A stretch of DNA of 42,138 bases from Selenomonas sp. (GTDB lineage: Bacteria > Bacillota > Negativicutes > Selenomonadales > Selenomonadaceae): NCBI RefSeq assembly GCF_022771645.1, contig NZ_JALFCU010000077.1:1-42138 (forward strand), given 5' to 3'. Both the position numbers and the translations under genes were made by a program. Positions 19,034-27,329 of the stretch are shown here, piece by piece (positions within the stretch are counted from its first letter, which is position 1; each line of letters opens with the position of its first letter). The notes beneath the pieces were generated by a model. The model was given only the letters and a program-made list of their open reading frames with translations, searched no databases and was not told the DNA's origin.

Positions 19034-20659
19034 TTGTCAGAATTACAGAACGAACTGCAGAAAGAAATCGAGAAGCGCCGCACGTTTGCCATCATCTCGC
19101 ATCCGGACGCCGGCAAGACGACGCTGACGGAGAAGCTGCTGCTCTACGGAGGCGCAATTCATCTCGCGGGCTCGATCAAGTCCAGAAAGACGCAGCGCCA
19201 TGCCGTCTCGGACTGGATGGAAATCGAAAAGCAGCGCGGCATTTCCGTCACGAGTTCCGTTCTGCAATTCGACTACGCGGGCTGCCGCATCAACATCCTC
19301 GACACACCGGGCCATCAGGATTTTTCCGAGGACACGTATCGCACGCTCATGGCGGTCGACAGCGCCGTCATGGTCATCGACGTCGCGAAAGGCGTCGAGG
19401 CGCAGACGAAAAAGCTGTTCAAGGTCTGCTCCGATCGCGGCATCCCCATTTTCACGTTCGTCAACAAGCTCGACCACTACGGCAAGGCGCCTTTAGACCT
19501 CATGGACGAAATCGAGAACGTCCTCGGCATCCGCTCGTATCCGATGAACTGGCCGATCGGGCAGGACGGGCAGTACATGGGCGTGTACGATCGCAGGGAG
19601 AAAAAAATCCTGCTGTTCGCCGCCGACACGTCGCACGGGCAGGAGGCGCGCGTCGCTGATGTGTACGAACCGGATGACCCTGCCGCCATCGCGCGCATGG
19701 GGCAGGACGCATACGACCAGCTCATGATGGACATCGAACTCCTCGACGAGGCCGGCGAATCGTTTGACATGGCGAAAGTCAACGCTGGCGAGCTCACGCC
19801 GATGTTCTTCGGCTCGGCCATGACGAACTTCGGCGTGCAGGATTTCCTCGAAGGCTACATCCGCATGGCACCGACGCCGCAACCAAGAAAATCTTCGGAC
19901 GGCCTGATCGCGCCAGACGACGAAAAATTCTCGGGCTTCGTCTTCAAGATTCAGGCGAACATGAACCCCGCGCATCGCGACCGCCTCGCGTTCATCCGCA
20001 TTTGCTCCGGCAAGTTCGAACGCAACATGGAGGTCTGGCACGAGCGCAGCGGCAAGCCCATCAAGCTCGCGCAGCCGCAGCAGTTCCTCGCGCAGGACCG
20101 CCAGATCGTCGAGACGGCGTATCCCGGCGACATCATCGGCCTGTTCGATCCGGGCATCTTCGGCATCGGCGACACGATCTGCGATGCGGGCCACAAGTTC
20201 AAATATGCCGATTTCCCCGTGTTCCCGCCCGAGAAATTCGCCCGCGTGCAGGCGAAAGATACGATGAAGCGCAAGCAGTTCGTCAAGGGCATCGAGCAGC
20301 TGACGCAGGAAGGCGCGATCCAATTGTTCCAGCAGGCCGGCGCCGGCATGGAATCCTACATCGTCGGCACGGTCGGCACGCTGCAGTTCGAAGTGCTTGA
20401 GTACCGACTCAAGAACGAGTACAACGTCGACATCGAGCTCCAGATGCAGCCGTACGAAGTCGCGCGCTGGATGGCGTATGAAGACGGCCGCGACGTCACG
20501 CCCGCCAGCCTCCACGGCGCCGACCGCGGCATGTTCGTCTACGACCGCCATCAGAACCCTGTCCTGCTTGTGAGCAACGAATGGGCGCTCGGCTGGATCA
20601 CAGACAACAACCCCGATCTCATCCTCAATCACGTGCCGTTCGACAAGAAAGAGGCATAA
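19034..20659 (+). CDS. prfC: Peptide chain release factor 3
   Basis: This 541-aa translational GTPase recycles RF1 and RF2 from the ribosome. G1 is SHPDAGKTTLTEK, the switch II/G3 is DTPGHQDFSED, and G4 reads FVNKLDH (NKxD). The RF3-specific insert SIKSRKTQRHAVSDWM and the C-terminal FQAGAGMESYIVG-type domain III distinguish it from EF-G and TetM proteins. The TTG start follows AGGAGGA. Upstream in-frame codons run antisense through the nitroreductase gene and are not coding. rmlA starts at its stop codon. Confidence 0.95.
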   Translation: MSELQNELQKEIEKRRTFAIISHPDAGKTTLTEKLLLYGGAIHLAGSIKSRKTQRHAVSDWMEIEKQRGISVTSSVLQFDYAGCRINILDTPGHQDFSEDTYRTLMAVDSAVMVIDVAKGVEAQTKKLFKVCSDRGIPIFTFVNKLDHYGKAPLDLMDEIENVLGIRSYPMNWPIGQDGQYMGVYDRREKKILLFAADTSHGQEARVADVYEPDDPAAIARMGQDAYDQLMMDIELLDEAGESFDMAKVNAGELTPMFFGSAMTNFGVQDFLEGYIRMAPTPQPRKSSDGLIAPDDEKFSGFVFKIQANMNPAHRDRLAFIRICSGKFERNMEVWHERSGKPIKLAQPQQFLAQDRQIVETAYPGDIIGLFDPGIFGIGDTICDAGHKFKYADFPVFPPEKFARVQAKDTMKRKQFVKGIEQLTQEGAIQLFQQAGAGMESYIVGTVGTLQFEVLEYRLKNEYNVDIELQMQPYEVARWMAYEDGRDVTPASLHGADRGMFVYDRHQNPVLLVSNEWALGWITDNNPDLILNHVPFDKKEA

Positions 20660-21534
20660 TGATGATAAAAAAAGGCATTATCTTGGCGGGCGGCTCTGGC
20701 ACGCGCCTCTATCCCTTGACGCGCGTCGTCTCGAAGCAGCTCATGCCGATTTACGACAAGCCGATGATCTACTATCCGCTCTCGACGCTCCTGCTTGCTG
20801 GCATCGACGACATCCTCATCATCACGACGCCCGAGGATTCGCATCTGTTCTCCGCGCTCCTCGGCGACGGCAGCCAGCTCGGCATCTCCATCCGGTACGC
20901 CGTCCAGCCGCGCCCCGAAGGCCTCGCCCAGGCCTTCCTCATCGGCGAAGACTTCATCGCGGGCGATAGTTGCGCACTCATCCTTGGTGACAATATCTTC
21001 TACGGTTCCGACCTTGCCGTCTCCATGCAGCACGCCGCGGCCGAAGATGACGGCGCGACCGTCTTCGCCTATTACGTTCGCGATCCGGAGCGCTACGGCG
21101 TCGTCGAGTTCGACAAGGAGGGGAAGGCGCTCTCCCTCGCGGAAAAGCCGCAGCACCCACGCTCGAACTACGCCGTCACCGGCCTTTATTTCTACGACAA
21201 CGACATCGTCGACATCGCGAAGACCATCCGCCCATCCGAACGCGGCGAGCTCGAAATCACCGATGTCAACAAACGTTACCTCGAAGCGGGAAAGCTCCGT
21301 GTCGAGAAGATGCGCCGCGGCTACGCCTGGCTCGACACCGGCACGCACGACAGCCTCCTCGCCGCCGCCAGCTTCGTCGCCACGATCCAAGCCCGCCAAG
21401 GCCTCAAGATCGCCTGCCTCGAAGAAATCGCCTACCGCATGGGGCACATCGGAAAAGAACAACTCCTGCGCCTCGCAGAGCCGCTGAAAAAGAATGAGTA
21501 TGGACAGTATCTCATCCAGCTGGCGAAAGAGTAA
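20659..21534 (+). CDS. rmlA: Glucose-1-phosphate thymidylyltransferase
   Basis: This 291-aa enzyme makes dTDP-glucose from dTTP and glucose-1-phosphate, the first step to dTDP-rhamnose. GGSGTRLYPLT is the nucleotide-binding signature. KQLMPIYDKPMIYYPLS, ILGDNIFYG, EKPQHPRSNYAVTGLYFYD and YAWLDTGTHDSL are all classic RmlA motifs. Two adjacent ATGs (20659, 20662) are possible; the second is better spaced from GAGG at 20651-20654. The first shares a base with the prfC stop codon. rmlB follows after a 215-bp gap with a repeat. Confidence 0.95.
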   Translation: MMIKKGIILAGGSGTRLYPLTRVVSKQLMPIYDKPMIYYPLSTLLLAGIDDILIITTPEDSHLFSALLGDGSQLGISIRYAVQPRPEGLAQAFLIGEDFIAGDSCALILGDNIFYGSDLAVSMQHAAAEDDGATVFAYYVRDPERYGVVEFDKEGKALSLAEKPQHPRSNYAVTGLYFYDNDIVDIAKTIRPSERGELEITDVNKRYLEAGKLRVEKMRRGYAWLDTGTHDSLLAAASFVATIQARQGLKIACLEEIAYRMGHIGKEQLLRLAEPLKKNEYGQYLIQLAKE

Positions 21535-21574
21535 AACTGTTTTTGTGTCCGCGAGCTACGTTCGAACTTCGGGA

Positions 21575-21699
21575 GGGCGGGGGATTTGGAGCCGTGAGCG
21601 AAGCGTGAACATCCGAGCGGCGGCAGCGTAACAAAGCGCACGCAGCTTTCATCGCGAGGGAAGATTCGCGCTGAGCGAGCGGAACCGAATTCCCCGCCC
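21575..21699. repeat. Palindromic intergenic element between rmlA and rmlB
   Basis: GGGCGGGGGATTTGG at 21575-21589 is the near-perfect inverse of CCGAATTCCCCGCCC at 21685-21699. Between them lies a GC-rich stretch with AGCGAAGCG and GAGCGAGCG motifs. Two copies of GCGAGCAAAG follow (21704-21713 and 21724-21733). No ORF is evident. It splits an otherwise natural rml operon. Confidence 0.5.
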
Positions 21700-21749
21700 G
21701 ACAGCGAGCAAAGACAAACTTTCGCGAGCAAAGAAAGGACCCAAAATTT

Positions 21750-22796
21750 ATGAATATTCTCGTCACCGGCGGCGCCGGCTTCATCGGCAGCAACTTCATC
21801 TACTACGAATTGCAGCATCATCCGTCCGATCACATCGTCTGTCTCGACAAGCTGACGTACGCCGGCAACCTGCAGACGCTTGAGCGCGCGATGAAGAAAG
21901 ACCGTTTCACATTTATCCGTGCTGACATCGCTGATCGCCGTGCCGTCTATCGCATCTTCGAGCGCGAGAAGCCCGACATCGTCGTGAACTTCGCGGCTGA
22001 GAGCCACGTCGACCGTTCCATAGAAAATCCTGAGGTCTTCCTGCAGACGAACATCATCGGCACGAGCGTGCTCCTCGATGCCTGCCGCAAGTACAGCATC
22101 GACCGCTATCATCAGGTCTCGACCGACGAAGTCTACGGCGACCTGCCGCTCGACCGGCCCGACCTCTTTTTCACGGAGGAGACGCCGCTCCACACATCGA
22201 GTCCGTACAGCGCTTCGAAGGCCTCGGCCGACCTGCTTGTCATGGCGTATCATCGCACGTACAAGCTTCCTGTGACGATCTCGCGCTGCTCGAACAACTA
22301 TGGCCCGTATCATTTCCCCGAAAAGCTCATCCCGCTCATGATCATCAACGCGCTCGCGGACAAGAAGCTCCCCGTCTATGGCACGGGCGAGAACGTGCGT
22401 GATTGGCTCTACGTCGAAGACCATTGCGCGGCCATCGACCTCATCTTGCGTAAAGGGAAAGTCGGAGAGGTCTACAACATTGGCGGCCACAACGAGCGAC
22501 GCAATATTGACGTCGTCAAGACAATCCTCCAGGCGCTCAAAAAGCCCGAGTCTCTCATCGAGCACGTCGCCGACCGCAAGGGCCACGACCGACGCTATGC
22601 CATCGACCCGACGAAGATCCACGACGAGCTCGGCTGGCTGCCGGAGACGAAATTCGAAGACGGCATCCAGCGGACGATAAAGTGGTATCTCGACAACCGC
22701 GCGTGGTGGGAAGCCATCATCAGCGGCGAGTACCAGAACTATTACGAACAGATGTATGGCAGCCGCCCGAAACTCATGGAATATTCCACATTGTAA
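21750..22796 (+). CDS. rmlB: dTDP-glucose 4,6-dehydratase
   Basis: This 348-aa extended short-chain dehydrogenase converts dTDP-glucose to the 4-keto-6-deoxy sugar for rhamnose or other deoxysugars of surface glycans. The NAD site GGAGFIGSNF is at 7-16. The FAAESHVDRSI loop, STDEVYGDL and the catalytic YSASKAS (YxxxK) follow, then RCSNNYGPYHFPEKLIP and RDWLYVEDH. GAAAGGACC lies upstream. rmlC and rmlD are not in the window. Confidence 0.95.
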   Translation: MNILVTGGAGFIGSNFIYYELQHHPSDHIVCLDKLTYAGNLQTLERAMKKDRFTFIRADIADRRAVYRIFEREKPDIVVNFAAESHVDRSIENPEVFLQTNIIGTSVLLDACRKYSIDRYHQVSTDEVYGDLPLDRPDLFFTEETPLHTSSPYSASKASADLLVMAYHRTYKLPVTISRCSNNYGPYHFPEKLIPLMIINALADKKLPVYGTGENVRDWLYVEDHCAAIDLILRKGKVGEVYNIGGHNERRNIDVVKTILQALKKPESLIEHVADRKGHDRRYAIDPTKIHDELGWLPETKFEDGIQRTIKWYLDNRAWWEAIISGEYQNYYEQMYGSRPKLMEYSTL

Positions 22797-22822
22797 CAAA
22801 CTGCTCGAAGGAGGCAGACATC

Positions 22823-23158
22823 ATGTCGGAGGAAATCACCTATCCGCTCGACGACGAGCTGTGCAAGAAACTCGCGGTCTGGCTTTGCGACCACGCGCTC
22901 AAGAATGCCAGCTACTACGTCCAGGAATGCCGCGCGATGCTCCGCGATTATACGCAGAATGGCATGAACGACACGCTGCTCCATGACATCCGCAACGCTT
23001 CGAACCAGCCGGAGCTCACGAAGATCGCGGCGACGGAACTGCTTGACGGCGAAATCAAAAAAGGCCTCGGCCAGCTTGCGCTCTGGCAGCAGCAGCCGCG
23101 CGACACGAACGCGCGCTTTTTCCGCATGAAATACCAGCAGGTGAATTGGGAAGCATGA
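22823..23158 (+). CDS. Hypothetical 111-aa cytoplasmic protein
   Basis: Not recognised. It is acidic to neutral and apparently all-helical, with no signal peptide or membrane segment. Segments DDELCKKLAVWLCDHALKNA and YYVQECRAMLRDYTQNGM contain three Cys. The C-terminus reads ALWQQQPRDTNARFFRMK. The ATG at 22823 follows GAAGGAGG by 8 bases. Its stop overlaps the start of the GH84 gene by ATGA, so the two are translationally coupled and follow rmlB by 26 bases, probably one operon. Confidence 0.75.
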   Translation: MSEEITYPLDDELCKKLAVWLCDHALKNASYYVQECRAMLRDYTQNGMNDTLLHDIRNASNQPELTKIAATELLDGEIKKGLGQLALWQQQPRDTNARFFRMKYQQVNWEA

Positions 23159-24567
23159 AATTCATGGTGAAATGTATCTGTCTTGCGCTCCTCTGCGTGT
23201 TCGCGTGGAGCGCTTTTTCTCGTGCGGCCGTCGCTGCGCCCGTGCCGCTGCGCGGTGTCATCGAAGGCTTTTACGGCACGCCGTGGACGGAGGCCGAGCG
23301 CCTCGACATCCTCGCGTTCTGCGGGAAGCACGGCCTGAACGCCTACGTCTACGCGCCGAAGGACGATCCGTATCATCGCGAGCGCTGGCGCGAGCCGTAT
23401 CCGAGGGCGGAGCTCGACGACCTCGCAAGGCTCGTCGCAGCGGCAAAAGCAAACGGCGTCCGCTTCGTCTTCGCCGTCTCGCCCGGCCTCAGCGTGCAGT
23501 TCGACGGCGCGGCGGCATCCGGCGACCAAGCCGCGATGCTCGCGAAATTCGAAAGCCTCTATGCACTCGGCGTCCGCGACTTCGCGATTTTTTTCGACGA
23601 CATCGAGAACAAGGACGGGGCAGGGCAGGCCGCGTTCCTCAACGCGGTTTCGCGCGAGCTCCATCGCCGCCACAAAGACATCGGCAAGCTCCTGACCGTG
23701 CCGACGGAATACGACCGTAGCGTCATGACGGATGCGGTCGGCAGCGCCACGCCCTACACGGCAGCATTTTCCGAGCATCTCTCACACGATATCGTCGTGC
23801 TCTACACCGGCGAGGGCGTCGCGAAAGGCGCGTTGACACAGGAACAGCTCGACGCGGCGAACGCGCTCTACGGCCGCCCGCTCGGCCTCTGGTGGAATTA
23901 TCCCGTCAACGATTACGACGAAGCAAAGCTCGCGCTCGGCCCGGTCGATCCGCTGCCGCTCGCGGACGTTCCTGTCATCTTCTACAACCCCATGAAGTAC
24001 GAAGGCCTCTCGAAAATCGCACTCGCGACCGGCGCCGACCTTGCAAGCGGTCCTGCACATTACGACGCTGATGCCTCGTGGCAGAATGCCATCGCCGACC
24101 AATACGGCAACCTCGCGCCCGCGATGCAAGCCTTTGCCGACCACAGCACGCACCTCGAAAACAGCTGGGCCGACATCGGCCGCGCCGACGCGCCGCAGAT
24201 GCGCAAAGACATCGACGGCCTCCTCGCCGCCCTCGACCAAGATGCGCCAGCCCCCGTCAAACTCCAGCGCCTTCACACGCTTGATGACGACCTCGCTCGG
24301 CTGCAAGCCGCGATCGAGACCCTGCAAAATCATCTTGATTCCGCAACCCTCCAAGAATGCCAGCCGCAGCTCATGCAGCTCGACCGCATCGCTGCTGCCG
24401 ACCGCCTCGCCCTGAAAATCCTCCGCCAGCAGATCGCCGGCAATCCCAGCGACCTCGTCCCCATCGAAGCCGCTCGCCAGGACATCATCGCCCATGAACA
24501 AGAAGCACGCATCAGCGACAACGTCGCGCGCGCCTTCCTCGATGAAATTTTGTCCTTCCTTTCTTGA
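23155..24567 (+). CDS. Secreted GH84-type beta-N-acetylglucosaminidase
   Basis: 470 aa. Residues 1-28 form a signal peptide (MKFMVKCICLALLCVF, cleavage after AVAA). The mature protein starts with PLRGVIEGFYGTPWT, the hallmark of the NAGidase/O-GlcNAcase family GH84. The paired catalytic aspartates Asp148-Asp149 sit in FFDDIENK, used in substrate-assisted catalysis. WWNYPVND and FYNPMKYEGLSKIAL complete the barrel. Residues about 300-470 are a helical C-terminal domain. It should cleave terminal GlcNAc from glycans or peptidoglycan fragments outside the cytoplasm. It overlaps the previous gene, and its stop codon lies inside the -35 of the next promoter. Confidence 0.87.
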   Translation: MKFMVKCICLALLCVFAWSAFSRAAVAAPVPLRGVIEGFYGTPWTEAERLDILAFCGKHGLNAYVYAPKDDPYHRERWREPYPRAELDDLARLVAAAKANGVRFVFAVSPGLSVQFDGAAASGDQAAMLAKFESLYALGVRDFAIFFDDIENKDGAGQAAFLNAVSRELHRRHKDIGKLLTVPTEYDRSVMTDAVGSATPYTAAFSEHLSHDIVVLYTGEGVAKGALTQEQLDAANALYGRPLGLWWNYPVNDYDEAKLALGPVDPLPLADVPVIFYNPMKYEGLSKIALATGADLASGPAHYDADASWQNAIADQYGNLAPAMQAFADHSTHLENSWADIGRADAPQMRKDIDGLLAALDQDAPAPVKLQRLHTLDDDLARLQAAIETLQNHLDSATLQECQPQLMQLDRIAAADRLALKILRQQIAGNPSDLVPIEAARQDIIAHEQEARISDNVARAFLDEILSFLS

Positions 24568-24592
24568 CAACCCGTCCGTTGCGTGTTACACT
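24564..24592 (+). promoter_or_regulatory. Promoter of the DAHP synthase T-box leader
   Basis: TTGACA at 24564-24569, a 17-bp spacer and TACACT at 24587-24592. The -35 overlaps the TGA stop of the GH84 gene. Confidence 0.85.
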
Positions 24593-24864
24593 TTGACACA
24601 TACAAACAAAAGCAATGACGGAGAAAAGTAACGTTCCGGAATCTAAAAGAGAGTTGCTGGCTGGTGGAAAGCGACAGAGGAACGAACGCGAAATACACTC
24701 CCGAGCTGCAGGCTGAACAAAACCAGTAGGCCTTGCCGGAAGCTCCCGTTATCTGAAGCTAGGATATGTGCACGTATCTGAACAAAGCGGCTTGCGAAAG
24801 CAAGCAGGGTGGTACCGCGAGATGACAAGCTCGCCCCTGTAATGATACAGGGGCGAGCTTTTTT
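24593..24864 (+). promoter_or_regulatory. T-box riboswitch, Tyr-specific, upstream of DAHP synthase and tyrA
   Basis: A classic T-box leader: AGAGAGTTGCTGGCTGGTGGAAAG in stem I, CGTTATCTGAAGCTAGG in the linker/stem III region, and the exact T-box AGGGTGGTACCGCGA at 24806-24820. The likely specifier is TAC at 24694-24696 in GCGAAATACACTCC, a Tyr codon. The bulge TGGT pairs with a tRNA ending ACCA, which fits the A discriminator of tRNA-Tyr. Uncharged tRNA-Tyr should allow read-through into the pathway genes. Confidence 0.93.
24828..24864 (+). terminator. T-box-controlled terminator of the aromatic leader
   Basis: A perfect 14-bp stem, AGCTCGCCCCTGTA/TACAGGGGCGAGCT, with loop ATGA and a T run. 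Confidence 0.93.
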
Positions 24865-24894
24865 GTACCAAGGGATTTTTAGGAGGACGCATCC

Positions 24895-25908
24895 ATGATT
24901 ATTGTTATGAAACCCACATCGACCGAAGCCGAGCTTGCGAATGTCGAGAAGAAGATCAAAAGCGCCGGCCTCAAGACGCATCTTTCCGTCGGCGACGAGC
25001 GCACGATCGTCGGCGTCATCGGCGACAAAAAAATCATCGCGAACCTCGAGATGAACATGATGCCAGGCGTCGAGAAGACCGTCCGCATCACCGAAAAATA
25101 CAAGCTCGTCAGCCGCGAGTTCCATCCGGAGGACAGCGTCATCGACGTCGCGGGCGTGCCCGTCGGCGGCAAGCACCTCGCCATCATGGCCGGCCCGTGC
25201 GCCGTCGAATCCATCGAGCAGCTCGAAGAAGCGGCCGAGGCCGTCGCGAAAGGCGGCGCGCAGTTCCTGCGCGGCGGCGCGTTCAAGCCGCGCACGAGCC
25301 CGTACGATTTCCAGGGCCTCGCCGACCAGGGCCTCAAGATGCTGCGCAAGGCGGCCGACGACAACGGCCTCAAGGTCGTGACGGAAATCGTCGACAAAGA
25401 CGACATCGACCTTATCGGCGAGTACGCCGACATCTATCAGGTCGGCGCGCGCAATATGCAGAATTTCCAGCTGCTGAAGGCGCTCGGCAAAGCGAAGAAG
25501 CCCGTCATGCTGAAGCGCGGCCTCTCCGCGACCATCCGCGAATGGCTGAACGCCGCCGAGTACATCGCGGCGGGCGGCAATGAAAATATCATCCTTTGCG
25601 AGCGTGGCATCCGCACGTACGAGACGTTCACGCGCAACACGCTCGACCTGTCCGCCGTCGCGGCCGTCAAGGAGCTCAGCCATCTGCCCATCGTCGTCGA
25701 CCCGTCGCACGGCACGGGCCGTTGGGAAATGGTGCGCCCGATGGCGCGCGCGGCCGTCGCCGCCGGCTGTGACGGCCTCATCATCGAAGTCCATCCGCAC
25801 CCGGAGGTCGCCCTCTCCGACGGCGACCAGAGCCTCACGCCGAAGAATTTCAACGCGCTCATGGACGAAGTCAAACAGTTCGGCGCGCTGATGGGGAAGA
25901 CGTTATGA
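24895..25908 (+). CDS. aroF: 3-deoxy-7-phosphoheptulonate (DAHP) synthase
   Basis: This 337-aa first enzyme of the shikimate pathway condenses PEP with erythrose-4-phosphate. Residues 1-70 form the ferredoxin-like regulatory domain typical of the I-beta class, as in Thermotoga, where Tyr or Phe binding inhibits. The barrel shows AGPCAVES, RGGAFKPRTSPYDFQG, VMLKRG, ILCERGIRTYE and DPSHGTGRWEMV (metal and substrate residues). It is the first gene after the Tyr T-box, so it is probably controlled both by Tyr-tRNA charging and by feedback. Its stop overlaps the tyrA start by ATGA. Confidence 0.93.
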   Translation: MIIVMKPTSTEAELANVEKKIKSAGLKTHLSVGDERTIVGVIGDKKIIANLEMNMMPGVEKTVRITEKYKLVSREFHPEDSVIDVAGVPVGGKHLAIMAGPCAVESIEQLEEAAEAVAKGGAQFLRGGAFKPRTSPYDFQGLADQGLKMLRKAADDNGLKVVTEIVDKDDIDLIGEYADIYQVGARNMQNFQLLKALGKAKKPVMLKRGLSATIREWLNAAEYIAAGGNENIILCERGIRTYETFTRNTLDLSAVAAVKELSHLPIVVDPSHGTGRWEMVRPMARAAVAAGCDGLIIEVHPHPEVALSDGDQSLTPKNFNALMDEVKQFGALMGKTL

Positions 25909-26825
25909 GCGGCGCGGGCTTTCTACAGCCGGACGAATCGCGTTGGAAGCTCGCCATCATCGGCGTCGGTCTCATCGGCGGCTCGCTCGGCCTCTGTCTC
26001 AAAAAAAACATGGGCGACCGGATTTTCATCACCGGCCTCTGCCGCACGCAAGCGTCCATGCAGCGCGCGATGGAACGCGGCGCCGTTGATTTCGCCGGGG
26101 ACGATCTCGCGAAGGTCGTCGGCGGCGCGGACATCGTGTTCCTCTCGCCTCCCGTGCTCCAGATCGTGCCGATGGTGGAAAAAATCGCGCCGTTCCTGAA
26201 GCCGGGTGCGATCCTCACGGATGCGGGCAGTACGAAAAACTACGTGTACCAGCACCTGCAGCCCGTCCTCCCCGACGGCGTGACGTATATCGCCGGCCAT
26301 CCGATGACGGGCAAGGAAAAGAGCGGCGTCGAGGCAGCGGACGCGACGCTGTTCCGCGGCAAGGCGTACGTCATCGTGCCGACGAGTGCGCCGCAGGCGG
26401 CCGTCGACCGCCTCATGAGCGTGCTGAAGTATACGGAAGCGAACTTCACGACGCTCGACCTCGCCACGCACGACCGCTGCGCCGCTGTCATCAGCCATGT
26501 GCCGCACGTCACGGCCGCTGCGCTCGTCACGCTGCTCGCGCGCACGGGCGGCGACCGCGAAGCCTGCACGCGCCTCATCGGCGGCGGCTTCAAGGACACG
26601 ACGCGCATCGCATCGTCGAACGCGGACATGTGGGCGGACATCTGCATGACGAACGGTCCGGCCATCGCCGACAACCTGCGCGCGTTGCAGAACATCCTCG
26701 GCGAAGTCATCACGGCTTGCGAGACGCACGACCGTTCGTTCATCCACGATTATTTCACCGCGTCGAAGAAATTGCGCGACGGCCTCTTGGAGCACGCCGC
26801 ACAAGAAAAAATCGACCCGAACTAA
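25905..26825 (+). CDS. tyrA: Prephenate dehydrogenase
   Basis: This 306-aa enzyme oxidatively decarboxylates prephenate to 4-hydroxyphenylpyruvate, the step to tyrosine. The dinucleotide fold IGVGLIGGSLGLCLK starts near residue 14. DAGSTKNYV and IAGHPMTGKEKSGVEAA are substrate motifs, with the catalytic His in GHPM. The ATG at 25905 overlaps the DAHP synthase stop. There is no ACT or chorismate-mutase domain. A Tyr T-box operon of DAHP synthase plus TyrA makes sense as one unit. Confidence 0.93.
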   Translation: MSGAGFLQPDESRWKLAIIGVGLIGGSLGLCLKKNMGDRIFITGLCRTQASMQRAMERGAVDFAGDDLAKVVGGADIVFLSPPVLQIVPMVEKIAPFLKPGAILTDAGSTKNYVYQHLQPVLPDGVTYIAGHPMTGKEKSGVEAADATLFRGKAYVIVPTSAPQAAVDRLMSVLKYTEANFTTLDLATHDRCAAVISHVPHVTAAALVTLLARTGGDREACTRLIGGGFKDTTRIASSNADMWADICMTNGPAIADNLRALQNILGEVITACETHDRSFIHDYFTASKKLRDGLLEHAAQEKIDPN

Positions 26826-26848
26826 ATTTCGAAAGGACGCATCCTCTC

Positions 26849-27271
26849 ATGAACATCTCTTTGAAGGAGCTCGCACAAGCCATCGCGCGTTCCGATGTCG
26901 TCCAGTCCTACGTCGACCTCAAGGAAGGGCGCGTGATCGCGCTGCCCGATGCGCCGGCCGATGCCGATGATGACGCGGCGGCATTCGACTACGCAATGCA
27001 GCTCGAGGAAGATTATGAGCGCTACATCCCGCTCGCGAACCTCTACGACGGCATCGAGCCAGACGCGATGCAGGCGTTCGCCGACGCGCAGCCGCAGGCG
27101 ATGAAAGAACGCTTGCAGGCCGTCCTCGCCGCACCTGGCGCAGCGCCGCATTTTCGCCAGCAGGTGCGCCATCTGCTGCTCGAACGGAAATGGCAATCGT
27201 TCTTGCACGAGTACATCCGCGAGGCCGCACGGTTGTTTTGCGAAGAAAATGACATCACATATGAAGAATGA
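26849..27271 (+). CDS. UPF0158-like protein, unknown function
   Basis: This 140-aa acidic protein resembles the UPF0158 family (Val-Ile-Ala-Leu-Pro start strand, then an acidic helical body). Segments are SYVDLKEGRVIALPD, a D/E-rich stretch to EEDYERYIPL, and a C-terminal WQSFLHEYIREAARLFCEEN. No catalytic motif is evident. The ATG at 26849 follows GAAAGGA, 23 bases after tyrA, so it may be the third gene of the T-box operon. Confidence 0.65.
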   Translation: MNISLKELAQAIARSDVVQSYVDLKEGRVIALPDAPADADDDAAAFDYAMQLEEDYERYIPLANLYDGIEPDAMQAFADAQPQAMKERLQAVLAAPGAAPHFRQQVRHLLLERKWQSFLHEYIREAARLFCEENDITYEE

Positions 27272-27276
27272 CATGA

Positions 27277-27325
27277 AAAAAGCGTGTTGCACAAACGTCA
27301 GGAGCGTCTGTGCAACACGCTTTTT
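27277..27325. terminator. Bidirectional terminator
   Basis: AAAAAGCGTGTTGCACA and its exact inverse TGTGCAACACGCTTTTT enclose a 15-nt loop. It serves both the tyrA operon and nadE, which converge here. Confidence 0.92.
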
Positions 27326-27329
27326 CTGG

